The notes under the pieces are model-generated. The model was not told the origin of the DNA. It did no database searches and was given only the letters and a program-made list of their open reading frames with translations. A stretch of 64,000 bases of DNA from SAR92 bacterium BACL16 MAG-120619-bin48 (GTDB taxonomy: Bacteria > Pseudomonadota > Gammaproteobacteria > Pseudomonadales > Porticoccaceae), in assembly GCA_001438605.1 (NCBI GenBank), contig LIDE01000015.1:26001-90000 (forward strand), given 5' to 3'. Of this stretch, positions 34,436 to 42,701 are shown one piece after another; the stretch's first letter is position 1, and each line of letters starts with the position of its first letter. The position numbers and the translations under genes are program-made.

Positions 34436-36462
34436 GGTTTATCCACATAGCGGGCCACTCTAAATCCAACATCCATTCGCCCGTCACTGCCTGATTCGCG
34501 ATAACTTAAACGCAGCTCCGTGCGCGATGCTAGCGCCCAACTGGCGCCGCGAACCACATGTTGCACGCCTTGCTCGGGGCCGCGGGGGTCTGTGTCGACA
34601 GTACTCGTGTTTGGGCGAACATCAAAGTAATCATTGGTCCACTCGGCAACATTGCCGCCCATATCATAGAGCCCTTTGGGGTTGGCTGGAAAGCGTCCAA
34701 TCACGGCAGACACTGGGAAGCCATCGCTGTAGTTGGAGAGGGTAAAGCTGATCAATGATGCCGCGCTTTGATCGGCGTAGTTTTCCACGACCTGCTCGGG
34801 CGGGTAGATATCACCCTGCCACGGAAAGCGACGGGGATTGGCATTGTTGTCGAGTTTGGCTGCCCACGCCCACTCAGCCTCTGTGGGCAAGCGGTAGCCC
34901 TCTGCGTCCCAGTTAACCCCAACCACCTCGCCCTCTTCAACGCGATAGAACAGGGGCAATTTTTCCTGTCGGCTGAGCCAGTTGCAGAATAATGCAGCAT
35001 CTTGCCAGCTGACTGCCGCCACCGGCTGATCATTCATGTCGAGTGTGTTGCCGCGCAGTGCAGAGGAGCTGTGGTCTGCCTTCCAGCGTCGGTACTGGGC
35101 ATTGGTGGTCTCATGGGTGGCGAGGTAAAAGGGCCGTTGCAATGCAACGAGGCGTTCGGCTTCGTTGGCGCGTCGGCCGGGCTCACGGCGTGGGGCACCG
35201 AGCATAAATTGGTCGTTGGGGCGGAATAGTTTTAAGGTGCCGCCGACCGGGCTGGTGAGTGTGGCGGGACGTGTTGCCCAGTAGTCCTGTTGCAGGGTTA
35301 GCAGCTCGATGGTAAGAGCCTGCTGGTGCCCCGGTCTCGGTGTGACACTGATCTGCTGGCTTTTGTAACCCGCTTTCGCAACGCTGATCTGATGGGGTTT
35401 GGCGGGTAGCGTCAATGTCTGCTGTCCACTGCTATCGGGTTTTCCGCTGGCAACGCCGTTGACACTGATGTTCGCATCGGCAGGTTTGACGGTGATTCGC
35501 AGTGAGCCGCTATTTTCTGTGAGCGCTATGTTGACAGCTGTTTGCTGCTCAGGCTCAAGGCTTACTGCGCGACTGGTTTTTAAATAGCCCTCAAGAAAGA
35601 GTTCGATCTTGTGTGACTGAAAGGCTTTTAGTTCGACAGTGGCGGGGGTGGTACCGCGGAACTGGTTGTCGATGGTGATACTGGCGCCGGACGGGCTGCT
35701 GGTCAGTAGCAGTGTGCCGTCGGCGACTGCAAGAACAATGGGCGGATGCACGCCGCGAGTGCCGGCGTTAACGGTTATCGATTGTTCTACGGGCTTATAG
35801 CCGGGCGCGGTAATTTTTAACTGACTGCCGGTTTCCAATACCTCGGTGGTAAGGGGTGTTTTGCCAATTAAGCGATTATCGATGTACAGGTCAGCACCGG
35901 TCGGAACTGTATCGAGGGTCAGTTCGCCCCATGCGGGCTGCAATGCGATATCGATTGACTGAGTGTTGCCGAGGCCCTCAATGTCAATATCCTGCTGCTG
36001 GCTAAAGTAGCGATACTTGCTAAATTCGAAGAGGTGTCGCCCGCGGCTGATCTCACGCAGTGTTCCCGGTACGGTGCCGGCTGTCTCGCCGTCGATAGTG
36101 ACACTAATGTCCGTGAGGTCGCTTTTTACGGCTAGGTTGCCCGGCAGCGGTTCCAGCTTGAGGGCGATTTCTTGAGTGCCTTGGTCGCTGACCTGAATGG
36201 TTGCTGTGAGGGGCTGATAGCCGTTAGCCTCGGCGCGGACTTGGTGCTCACCTTGAAGAAAGAGGAAGTTTCCGCCGATATTAAAGGTTAGGCCGCCGGC
36301 GCTGATGTGAGCATCGGCTGGGTCCGTGCGGAAAATGACCGACTGGGCTGAGGTGAGAAACAGCATGATAGCAGCCGCTACTAGCGCGACTGCGGCGGTT
36401 GCCAACAGACCGGTTGATGTGCGCTGACTCGCGTTGGCGGGAGGGTTATGATCTGTGCTCAT
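34432..36462 (-). CDS. PEGA-repeat protein with C-terminal FGE-like (SUMF1) domain
   Basis: A 676-residue membrane-anchored protein. TM at about 18-40, then five PEGA-type beta repeats (about 43-390), e.g. TVPTGADLYIDNRLIGKTPL, SSPSGASITIDNQFRGTTPA and TVKPADANISVNG. The C-terminal FGE-sulfatase/SUMF1 domain (about 415-676) has ATHETTNAQYRRW, YRLPTEAEWAWAA, GLYDMGGNVAEWTNDYF and GFRVAR. The two catalytic Cys of true formylglycine-generating enzymes are absent (RGASWALASRTELRLSYRES), and the EgtB iron-binding His set is also not seen. It is therefore likely a binding domain, not an oxidase. PEGA repeats suggest surface or peptidoglycan contact. Confidence 0.92.
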   Translation of the reverse strand: MSTDHNPPANASQRTSTGLLATAAVALVAAAIMLFLTSAQSVIFRTDPADAHISAGGLTFNIGGNFLFLQGEHQVRAEANGYQPLTATIQVSDQGTQEIALKLEPLPGNLAVKSDLTDISVTIDGETAGTVPGTLREISRGRHLFEFSKYRYFSQQQDIDIEGLGNTQSIDIALQPAWGELTLDTVPTGADLYIDNRLIGKTPLTTEVLETGSQLKITAPGYKPVEQSITVNAGTRGVHPPIVLAVADGTLLLTSSPSGASITIDNQFRGTTPATVELKAFQSHKIELFLEGYLKTSRAVSLEPEQQTAVNIALTENSGSLRITVKPADANISVNGVASGKPDSSGQQTLTLPAKPHQISVAKAGYKSQQISVTPRPGHQQALTIELLTLQQDYWATRPATLTSPVGGTLKLFRPNDQFMLGAPRREPGRRANEAERLVALQRPFYLATHETTNAQYRRWKADHSSSALRGNTLDMNDQPVAAVSWQDAALFCNWLSRQEKLPLFYRVEEGEVVGVNWDAEGYRLPTEAEWAWAAKLDNNANPRRFPWQGDIYPPEQVVENYADQSAASLISFTLSNYSDGFPVSAVIGRFPANPKGLYDMGGNVAEWTNDYFDVRPNTSTVDTDPRGPEQGVQHVVRGASWALASRTELRLSYRESGSDGRMDVGFRVARYVDKP

Positions 36463-36523
36463 CTATCGGGTGCCCTGGCATTGTTGCCGGTTGCTGTTGT
36501 GGGTGCTCATGTGGTTTGCATCA

Positions 36524-37945
36524 TTAAATTAAATCGCTGCAGATGACCTCAATGGGCGTTTTTAGGCCACTGTCGGTCAATGTAAATTCAATGCGCACAT
36601 CGCGGTAGCCGGCCCTTGTGCCTGCGATGATGTAACGGCCCGGTTTTAACGCGACCGATGTGCGGTCGAATTGTCCCAGCTTGGCCACACGAAAAAGTGT
36701 TACTTCGGTGAATTGGTCTGAGACAAGCTGCACTTCAATGGGGGTTTGCGATGCTGCCAAGTGGTGTTTTAGCCGAGCGATCTGATCCCTCAGAACGGGC
36801 CCCGGGTTGGGAATGCCTTCAGCATCTTGCAGCAAGCTCTGCCCCCGTTGATAGTTTTTGGGGGCGGACAGCGCGAGGGGATCGTCGAGGGTGCGGCGAA
36901 TTTTCTGATCGAGATCAGCGCGCACGGCGACAGGAAGTTGCCGCACCTTAATATCGCTGAGGGTTGGGTCGGTGGCCAGCAGCTCGCGGTAGACAGCCTC
37001 AGCCTCGGACCACTTTTCAGCGTCTTCCAGTGCTTTGGCTTTGGTGATGCCATCGTTTACCCAGCGCTGTGCCCGACGATTTTCCACTTGCGACAGTGCT
37101 TGAGTCACGGTCGTGTTGCCCGGGTAGACCTTTTCGGCCTCGGCAAACGCACGATTGGCGGTGTCCAACTGGTCTTCGCTCAACGCACTAAAGCCTCGAC
37201 TCATCCAATTATTAAAGCGCTCTTGGGTAATTTTTTTCTCAATAGCCACCAGCGCTGCGGCGGCTTCTTGATGATCAGGATCGAGCGCGACAGCCTCGGC
37301 CAAGGGTGTTCTGGCACCGGTGAAGTCGCCGGCGGCGCTAAGTGCTTGGCTGCGCTGCATGAGGTCAATAAGCGCGGGCAGCAGGGTGGCTCGTTGCGCC
37401 AGTTTTTGCACCTCGTTATTCTCGGGCGCCATGGCCTGTGCGAGGGCGGAAGTGCGGCGGGCGGTGTCGAGATCGCGCTGGGCAATGGCTGTGCGGGCCT
37501 CGGTGATGGACTGTTGCAGCAGATTTACACCCCTTTCTTCAAGTGCCTTTAAGGTGTCGAGCGAGCGCTGGTAGCGCGCTACCGACTCTGCGTAGTTGCC
37601 AATGGCGTATTGCTCGTCGCCGCCGGTAATATCGGCGACGGCTTGGCTGAAGTCGATATCGGCCCAGAGATTGACTTGCTGTTGCTGCAGGCGCTCGCGG
37701 CGCAGAATAATCTCGGCGAGGATAGTTTGTGCATCTTGCCGATATTTACTTTTTTCCGCGGCTAGGGAGGGGCTAACAACGGCAGGCGAGTTAATTTGTG
37801 CTGTGTTTTCGGCCTGTTTTGAATCTGCAATCCAAGGCTCTGTTACCCAATTGGGCAGCACAAAAATCACCACCACAGCGAGAAATAGCAGTGCGCTAAC
37901 GATGACCTTTTGCTTGCCGGCCTGTTTATGTGGTGTTTCGTTCAT
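36524..37945 (-). CDS. Membrane-anchored TPR-rich protein
   Basis: A 473-residue protein with one TM (about 14-32, VIVSALLFLAVVVIFVLP) and a long periplasmic helical part. Repeated Ala-rich helix pairs (for example YAIGNYAESVARYQRSL, DLDTARRTSALAQAMAP, GDFTGARTPLAEAVALDP, WSEAEAVYRELLATDP) read as tetratricopeptide repeats from 95 to 335. A compact C-terminal domain (about 385-473) contains TEVTLFRVAKLGQFDRTSVALKPGRYI and resembles a PEGA-like beta fold. It is likely a scaffold for the complex. Spaced 61 bases from the PEGA gene and 3 from the secreted-protein gene. Confidence 0.85.
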   Translation of the reverse strand: MNETPHKQAGKQKVIVSALLFLAVVVIFVLPNWVTEPWIADSKQAENTAQINSPAVVSPSLAAEKSKYRQDAQTILAEIILRRERLQQQQVNLWADIDFSQAVADITGGDEQYAIGNYAESVARYQRSLDTLKALEERGVNLLQQSITEARTAIAQRDLDTARRTSALAQAMAPENNEVQKLAQRATLLPALIDLMQRSQALSAAGDFTGARTPLAEAVALDPDHQEAAAALVAIEKKITQERFNNWMSRGFSALSEDQLDTANRAFAEAEKVYPGNTTVTQALSQVENRRAQRWVNDGITKAKALEDAEKWSEAEAVYRELLATDPTLSDIKVRQLPVAVRADLDQKIRRTLDDPLALSAPKNYQRGQSLLQDAEGIPNPGPVLRDQIARLKHHLAASQTPIEVQLVSDQFTEVTLFRVAKLGQFDRTSVALKPGRYIIAGTRAGYRDVRIEFTLTDSGLKTPIEVICSDLI

Positions 37946-37948
37946 AGG

Positions 37949-39169
37949 CTAGGGCGTGGCGCGTTCCTGCTGGTAAATTTTGGCTAACAGTTCTTGCCAC
38001 TGGGCGTATTGGGCTTGCACTGTCCCGGTGAGTGTCACCGTGCGATCTTCCAACTCAATGACTTGAGGCGCAATTTCAGCCTCGAGAGAGGAACCCATTT
38101 CTGCCACGGCTTCATTGTACTCCGCGGATTTTTGTTTGCTGTCGAGTCCGGCTTTGACAACGAATCCGCCGACCGCTGCTGTGGCAATGCTGGCGTCGTT
38201 GGCCATGGCCGTGTCGGCCTGTGTGCGGCCATAAATGCCCGCTAAAATGGCGCCGATTCCGCTGATAATCTGACGGTTGCCTTTAGCATTGAGCTGTCGT
38301 GATTTAACCACTGAGTCGTAGGAGGCTCGACGGAAGTCTTGATAGGCAAGATGCATTTGTTGCGAAAACCGATCGTAATAGTCTTGCATGGTGTCGATGT
38401 ACAGGTAATCCCGCTCGCGGATTTTGCGCACCCGCAAGAGAATGCTGTCGTTCTCTGCTGGCAGGCGTGCGATATGCAAAATGCCTTTGCGATCTTCTTC
38501 GACATAGTTGTCGAAAGCCTCTGGCGAGAAGCGTTTGGCAAAGCGCAGTTCCGAGAGGGTGCGTAGTTCGATAGCGCGCTCATCACTTATTTTTTCACGG
38601 TGCTTGAGTAAATCATTGGCGATGCGGATAAACAGATTTTGAAATGGGTCGCCAAGATTTTTTAAACGGCGGTCGTAGGCATATTTACCGGTGGTCTGCT
38701 TGTAGCGTTTGTTGAACCATTTTTTACCGCTGCTATCGACCGCCGTAATGTCGAGATCGAGGGTTTCGCCATCTGACTGGTGAATGGTACCGGTGATATA
38801 CAGATCCATAATAACGTCGCTGCTGGGCGTGACTCGAATGGCGCCCCAAGCTCCGCTTTTCTCTAACACTTTACCCAGTTGGTTGGAAAAATAGATAGCC
38901 TCAGCGTAGCGAACTTCCGGAAACACGGTGTCGTCGGAGTCGGTGAGTGAAAGACCGTCATTGAGCGTGGGGATGCCAATATCGAGCAGTGTTTCCGCTG
39001 GATAGGGGCGCGACGGGGTGTTGAGTGTGAGGCTAGTCGACGACGTCGATTTATCGATGGCGGCGGTGGCCTGACCACTGACGGCGAGGCAAAGCATAAG
39101 AGCCAAAAAGAGCTGCAGTGCGCGGGGCATCACAGTGAAACCTTGGGGTGTAGACTTGTCGAATGGCAT
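37949..39169 (-). CDS. Secreted protein, unknown (operon gene 3)
   Basis: About 406 residues with a signal peptide (LFLALMLCLAVSGQATAA). The ATG at 39169 has AGGAG nine bases upstream; an internal ATG at 39130 would give a shorter signal peptide and is possible. The first half has a strand-rich domain (AIYFSNQLGKVLEKSGAWGAIRV, then LYITGTIHQSDGETLDLDITA) like the small transport-auxiliary and CsgG-type folds, but I cannot name the family. The second half is helical and holds a glycine/alanine segment (IISGIGAILAGIYGR, TAAVGGFVVKAGL) that could contact a membrane. Periplasmic or outer-membrane part of the envelope operon. Confidence 0.75.
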   Translation of the reverse strand: MPFDKSTPQGFTVMPRALQLFLALMLCLAVSGQATAAIDKSTSSTSLTLNTPSRPYPAETLLDIGIPTLNDGLSLTDSDDTVFPEVRYAEAIYFSNQLGKVLEKSGAWGAIRVTPSSDVIMDLYITGTIHQSDGETLDLDITAVDSSGKKWFNKRYKQTTGKYAYDRRLKNLGDPFQNLFIRIANDLLKHREKISDERAIELRTLSELRFAKRFSPEAFDNYVEEDRKGILHIARLPAENDSILLRVRKIRERDYLYIDTMQDYYDRFSQQMHLAYQDFRRASYDSVVKSRQLNAKGNRQIISGIGAILAGIYGRTQADTAMANDASIATAAVGGFVVKAGLDSKQKSAEYNEAVAEMGSSLEAEIAPQVIELEDRTVTLTGTVQAQYAQWQELLAKIYQQERATP

Positions 39170-39185
39170 CGCAGTGGGCTCCTGG

Positions 39186-39980
39186 CTATCGCTGGTTCTT
39201 TATACGGCGGTATTCGTCCCAGAGCTTTTCTCGCAGCACCGGGTCCTGTTCTTTTTCGGCGGCATCGCGTATCTGCCGCTCAACAATATTGTCGCCTTTA
39301 CCATCACCTATATCGTCGGGAATTGGAATAATCGCCGCATCTGCGGGTTGCCCCGCGCTCGCGGTGCTGCTGCCTTGCGGGCCTTCAGCGGACATTCCAG
39401 CATCCCCGGCGCCGGACGAGGCACCCTCCGCGGCGCGCTGTTCAATGGCGGCGCTGCTGTCGGCATCGCCTAGATCGCCCTCTTCAAAGAGCGGCTCATT
39501 GCTGTCTCTCTGGTCGGCGGCATTGCCACTTGGGCTGAGTATATCGATAGTGGCGGGGTCTTGTTTGTTGCGCTCTGCCGTGACGGTGTCGTCAAAGTCT
39601 TCGAGGGATCTATCTAGGGTCTCATCGAGACCGTCAACCGACTCGTCGCTGCCAGGGGCTGCAGGTTGCCCCGCAGAGGGTTCTGGAAAATTACTGCCGC
39701 CCGCATCACCGCTGGTGCTCGGGGACTGTTTGTCGCCACTATTACCTGTACTGGTACTGGGTGCGCCGCCCTGGGGAGACGACGAATCGCTGCCGCTGTC
39801 ACCGCTCGGTGCAGGCGTGCCGCCAGAGGGCCCCGAGGGCATTGATGAGCCTGTGGGTGTGCCGAATGGCGAGGGCATATTACAGCCGCTTAGCGTCAGT
39901 GCTATTGCCAGCGCAAGGGTGGCAGCCATTGGGCTGGTGTGCAGTGCGCGGGTATCTTTTGAGGCAGTGAATTTTGTCAT
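39186..39980 (-). CDS. Low-complexity Ser/Gly/Pro-rich lipoprotein
   Basis: A 264-residue predicted lipoprotein with lipobox TLSGCNMP (Cys about 33). The mature part to about residue 100 is a disordered Ser/Gly/Pro tract, followed by an acidic region (about 105-230) and a short charged C-terminal helix (RQIRDAAEKEQDPVLREKLWDEYRRIKNQR) that may be the only folded or docking part. It looks like a tether between the outer membrane and a partner. Sequence this biased gives a long antisense ORF (39163-40113) that I reject. Gaps to neighbours are 7 and 16 bases, so it is inside the operon. Confidence 0.8.
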   Translation of the reverse strand: MTKFTASKDTRALHTSPMAATLALAIALTLSGCNMPSPFGTPTGSSMPSGPSGGTPAPSGDSGSDSSSPQGGAPSTSTGNSGDKQSPSTSGDAGGSNFPEPSAGQPAAPGSDESVDGLDETLDRSLEDFDDTVTAERNKQDPATIDILSPSGNAADQRDSNEPLFEEGDLGDADSSAAIEQRAAEGASSGAGDAGMSAEGPQGSSTASAGQPADAAIIPIPDDIGDGKGDNIVERQIRDAAEKEQDPVLREKLWDEYRRIKNQR

Positions 39981-39987
39981 GGGAAAA

Positions 39988-41202
39988 TTACTTTCTTGTC
40001 AAATTGAGGTCAGCTTGCTGCGACGCATAGGGCAACACTATCTCGGCCTTTGTCGGTTTGCCCTCAACCCATTGCGGGCGAAAGCGCATATTGCGAATAT
40101 CTTTGTATATTGAGTTAAGTGCTCTTTCGCTAAGACTCTCTGGGGGGTCGATAATGGCTGGATTTCTTGTGCTCCCCGACGATAACACAGTCACGGTAAC
40201 CTGCAGATCTTGCGGCAGCGTGGTTTGGCCGCGATTGGCGGCGGTATAGGCAATCAGCGTTGGTTGGCCAAACAGTGCTTGGCGCTGGGTGTTGCCGTTC
40301 TCGTCATCAGGAAGTAACTCGTAGGCGAGGTTATAGGTTTTTTTAGCGGATGCTCGCTGGGCAAAGGCCGTGTACCAGTCGCCAACGTCGATCAGTGCGA
40401 GCGCTTTTTCGGTCATACTGGCGTCTGGTTGTTGCTCTAGGGATTTCACTCTCTCTTCGAGTGCCGCTTTGCCGCGACGAAAGTGCATGTGCGAGGAACT
40501 CTCTTGGCTGCGCACCTGCTGGCCGTTGTTGATACTAAAGCCGGACTCGACCGGTTCGCCATATTCCTCAAGATGGCGCGCGATCATGTAGTGCATGTGG
40601 CTTATTTTGCGGTACTGTTCAGCGGATTCTGAGGGATTTATCGCTTTATTGTTGCTGAGAATACGGTACATGCGCTCACCGATATCTTCGGCGACAATCA
40701 AACTTTTGTAGGCATCGCTGCGGGACAGTTGGTCATAGCTGTCGGTGTACCAGTCGAGCAGTTGCTCGAGTACCGGCAACATGGCGGGGCTCGATTCGCC
40801 GTGAGTTTCAACATTGATATTGTAGAGCGTTTCCAGCGCTGCCTGTGATTCCGTATAGTTGCCAAGCTGGGTTTCTGTCTCGGCGATCGAGAACAGGTAG
40901 GGCGTCTGCGCGAGACTGTTCAGCCCTAAATTAACCCGTTCAATTTGCATGCCACGCTGAAACGCTCGTTTCGCGGCCGCGAAGTCACCGCTGGTCACGT
41001 AGGCATTGCCGAGACTCAGGTATAAGTCGGCGAGTTCTCTTGAATAGGCGCTGCTGTCGCTTTCAATGGTATCGATAGCGCGTATGTAGTTGGTGATGGC
41101 ATCTGACGCGGTAGGTTCTTGTGCGGAAATGAACGGATTTAGTAGCAGACCAACGATTAGGGTTGTGCTGCTGAGGTACCATTTTTTATAGCCGCTGTTC
41201 AT
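39988..41202 (-). CDS. Exported TPR protein with TonB-C-like end (operon gene 1)
   Basis: A 404-residue protein, first in the operon. Signal peptide or anchor at about 8-27. TPR-like helix pairs (about 55-125: LYLSLGNAYVTSGDFAAAKRAFQRGM, and around 265-300: DVGDWYTAFAQRASAKKTYNLAYELLP). The last 95 residues have the strand pattern of a TonB C-terminal domain: LQVTVTVLSSGSTRNPAIIDPPESL, then IRNMRFRPQWVEGKPTKAEIVLPYAS. That domain contacts outer-membrane proteins in TonB, so it fits the ExbB/ExbD-like genes downstream. GGTGAG precedes the ATG. The fold assignment of the end is by eye. Confidence 0.8.
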   Translation of the reverse strand: MNSGYKKWYLSSTTLIVGLLLNPFISAQEPTASDAITNYIRAIDTIESDSSAYSRELADLYLSLGNAYVTSGDFAAAKRAFQRGMQIERVNLGLNSLAQTPYLFSIAETETQLGNYTESQAALETLYNINVETHGESSPAMLPVLEQLLDWYTDSYDQLSRSDAYKSLIVAEDIGERMYRILSNNKAINPSESAEQYRKISHMHYMIARHLEEYGEPVESGFSINNGQQVRSQESSSHMHFRRGKAALEERVKSLEQQPDASMTEKALALIDVGDWYTAFAQRASAKKTYNLAYELLPDDENGNTQRQALFGQPTLIAYTAANRGQTTLPQDLQVTVTVLSSGSTRNPAIIDPPESLSERALNSIYKDIRNMRFRPQWVEGKPTKAEIVLPYASQQADLNLTRK

Positions 41203-41217
41203 TTTACTCTCACCTTT

Positions 41218-41231
41218 AAACGATAACGTTT
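41218..41231. promoter_or_regulatory. Palindrome in front of the envelope operon
   Basis: AAACGATAACGTTT is a near-perfect palindrome (AAACG/CGTTT over ATAA), 16 bases before the ATG of the first operon gene. LacI-type operators share the AACG/CGTT core. It overlaps the ribosome-binding region, so it could also act on translation. Confidence 0.35.
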
Positions 41232-41261
41232 ATCTCTGTGATGGTTGTTACGCGTGTTCGT

Positions 41262-41308
41262 GTCGTTAGAGTTGACACAGGCCCGCCAGTTCCATTGGTT
41301 CTAACGAC
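41262..41308. promoter_or_regulatory. Wide inverted repeat between operon and CoA transferase
   Basis: GTCGTTAGA (41262-41270) and TCTAACGAC (41300-41308) are perfect inverted copies separated by 29 bases. A TTGACA sits at 41272-41277 between them. It may be a paired operator for a dimeric regulator. The rest of 41232-41507 shows no gene or clear promoter; the leader before the CaiB ATG is AT-rich. Confidence 0.35.
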
Positions 41309-41507
41309 GCCCGTAGAGCGATTTCGTTTACTGGAGGCATAACTCTTTTAGGGTGGTCGGTTGATTTTTTATTCTTATTGCTGAGGTTAATCTCTTATCA
41401 TTGCCTCGCTTAAAACGCTTTCTTCCTACAGTTTAACCCTTGGTGTGACAGAATCCATTGTCTGCACTAAAAAAATTATTGAGTCACCACTAAAGATAGG
41501 TAAAAAG

Positions 41508-42701
41508 ATGCATAAACCTCTTGCTGGATTGCGAGTCATTGAACTGGGTCAACTGTTAGCGGGGCCCTTTGCAGGCTGCATGCTGGGCTATTTTGGCGCT
41601 GAAGTGATCAAAATTGAGCCGCCGGGCGGCGACCCGATTCGCTATTGGCGAGAAGTGAAAGACGGTACGTCGCTGTGGTGGCGAAGTCTCGGGCGCAACA
41701 AAAAATGTATTTCATTGGATCTAAAAACCCCAGAAGGTCGCGATCTCGTCAAGCAGCTATTGAAGACGGCAGATATTGTTGTTGAGAACTTTCGTCCGGG
41801 CATTTTGGAGGGCTGGGGTTTAGATCCTGAGTCTCTGCGCGCGGAAAACCCCGATCTAATCTATGCTCGTATTTCCGGGTACGGTCAGACCGGCCCCTAT
41901 TCAGAAAAGCCGGGTTTTGCGTCTGTCTGTGAGGCGATAAGTGGGTTTCGCTATGTAAACGGCTATGTCGATGAAGTACCGGTTCGGCCCAATCTCAGTT
42001 TAGGCGATACGATTTCCGGCTTGCACGCGGTGTTGGGGGTGTTGCTCGCACTGCGCTCAAAAGATCGTGGCGAGGGTGGGCAGGTTGTCGATGTGGCGCT
42101 CTACGAGTCGATGTTTAATTTACTTGAGTCGATTGTTCCTGAGTTCGACGGTGCCGACGTGATTCGCCAGCCATCGGGAACCACCATTACCGGCATAGTG
42201 CCAACCAACACCTACCGCTGCAGTGACAATAAATATTTAGTGATTGGCGGCAATGGCGACTCAATATTTACCCGTCTGATGACTGCCGTAGGGCGCGCCG
42301 ATATTGGGCAAAGTCCGGACTACGACAGCAATGCAAAACGGGTTGTGCATGAAGTGGAAATTGATCAAATTTTGAATGCTTGGTGTGCCTCTCAAACGCT
42401 TGCTGACGCGATGGCGATTCTCGAGGAGTATCGTGTGCCCTGTGGGCCGGTCTACAACGCAGAAGATATGCTGGCCGATCCACATTTCAATCAGCGCGGC
42501 TTATTTGAGCAGGTGGAGATTAATGGTCAACCGCTGAAAATTCCCGCCATCATGCCAAAGTTGGCCGGTACGCCGGGAGCGACAGACTGGCCAGGCCCAG
42601 AGCTGGGAAGTCACAGTGCAGAAATTTTGCAGGGCTTAGGGTTGAGCGAAGAACAGATTGCGCATTTGAAAGCAACCGGTGTTGTCGCCGATATGGCCTA
42701 G
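41508..42701 (+). CDS. CaiB/BaiF family CoA transferase
   Basis: A 397-residue class III CoA transferase that moves CoA between acyl groups through an aspartyl anhydride. Blocks: AGLRVIELGQLLAGPFAG, the CoA-binding FGAEVIKIEPP, VVENFRPGI, SGYGQTGPY, and the catalytic Asp in LSLGDTISGLHAVLG. ATG 41508 has TAGG upstream; the track GTG 63 bases earlier has no ribosome site. The substrate is unknown, but the family often acts on dicarboxylate or branched acids and racemises 2-methylacyl-CoA. It stands alone; its 3' flank is a block of short tandem repeats and a hairpin. Confidence 0.92.
   Translation: MHKPLAGLRVIELGQLLAGPFAGCMLGYFGAEVIKIEPPGGDPIRYWREVKDGTSLWWRSLGRNKKCISLDLKTPEGRDLVKQLLKTADIVVENFRPGILEGWGLDPESLRAENPDLIYARISGYGQTGPYSEKPGFASVCEAISGFRYVNGYVDEVPVRPNLSLGDTISGLHAVLGVLLALRSKDRGEGGQVVDVALYESMFNLLESIVPEFDGADVIRQPSGTTITGIVPTNTYRCSDNKYLVIGGNGDSIFTRLMTAVGRADIGQSPDYDSNAKRVVHEVEIDQILNAWCASQTLADAMAILEEYRVPCGPVYNAEDMLADPHFNQRGLFEQVEINGQPLKIPAIMPKLAGTPGATDWPGPELGSHSAEILQGLGLSEEQIAHLKATGVVADMA

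Noticed and set aside
34439-34447. Second perfect DnaA box (TTATCCACA)
   Set aside because: It lies within the coding end of the PEGA-FGE gene (codons for Val-Asp-Lys), so chance or codon use explains it.
34432-36462. Active formylglycine-generating enzyme acting on a sulfatase
   Set aside because: Both catalytic Cys are absent and no sulfatase gene is in the window.
36827-37552. 241-residue plus-strand ORF inside the TPR protein gene
   Set aside because: Shadow of a GC-rich coding strand; no domain, no upstream signal, and it lies fully within a well-supported gene.
39163-40113. 316-residue plus-strand ORF opposite the Ser/Gly-rich lipoprotein
   Set aside because: It is the antisense of a low-complexity gene, has no ribosome site or domain, and is Ser/Pro/Leu-biased as expected of a shadow frame.
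27864-41202. Zorya-type anti-phage defence system
   Set aside because: A MotA-like channel is present, but there is no OmpA-domain ZorB, no helicase or nuclease, and the operon is rich in secreted proteins and lipoproteins instead.
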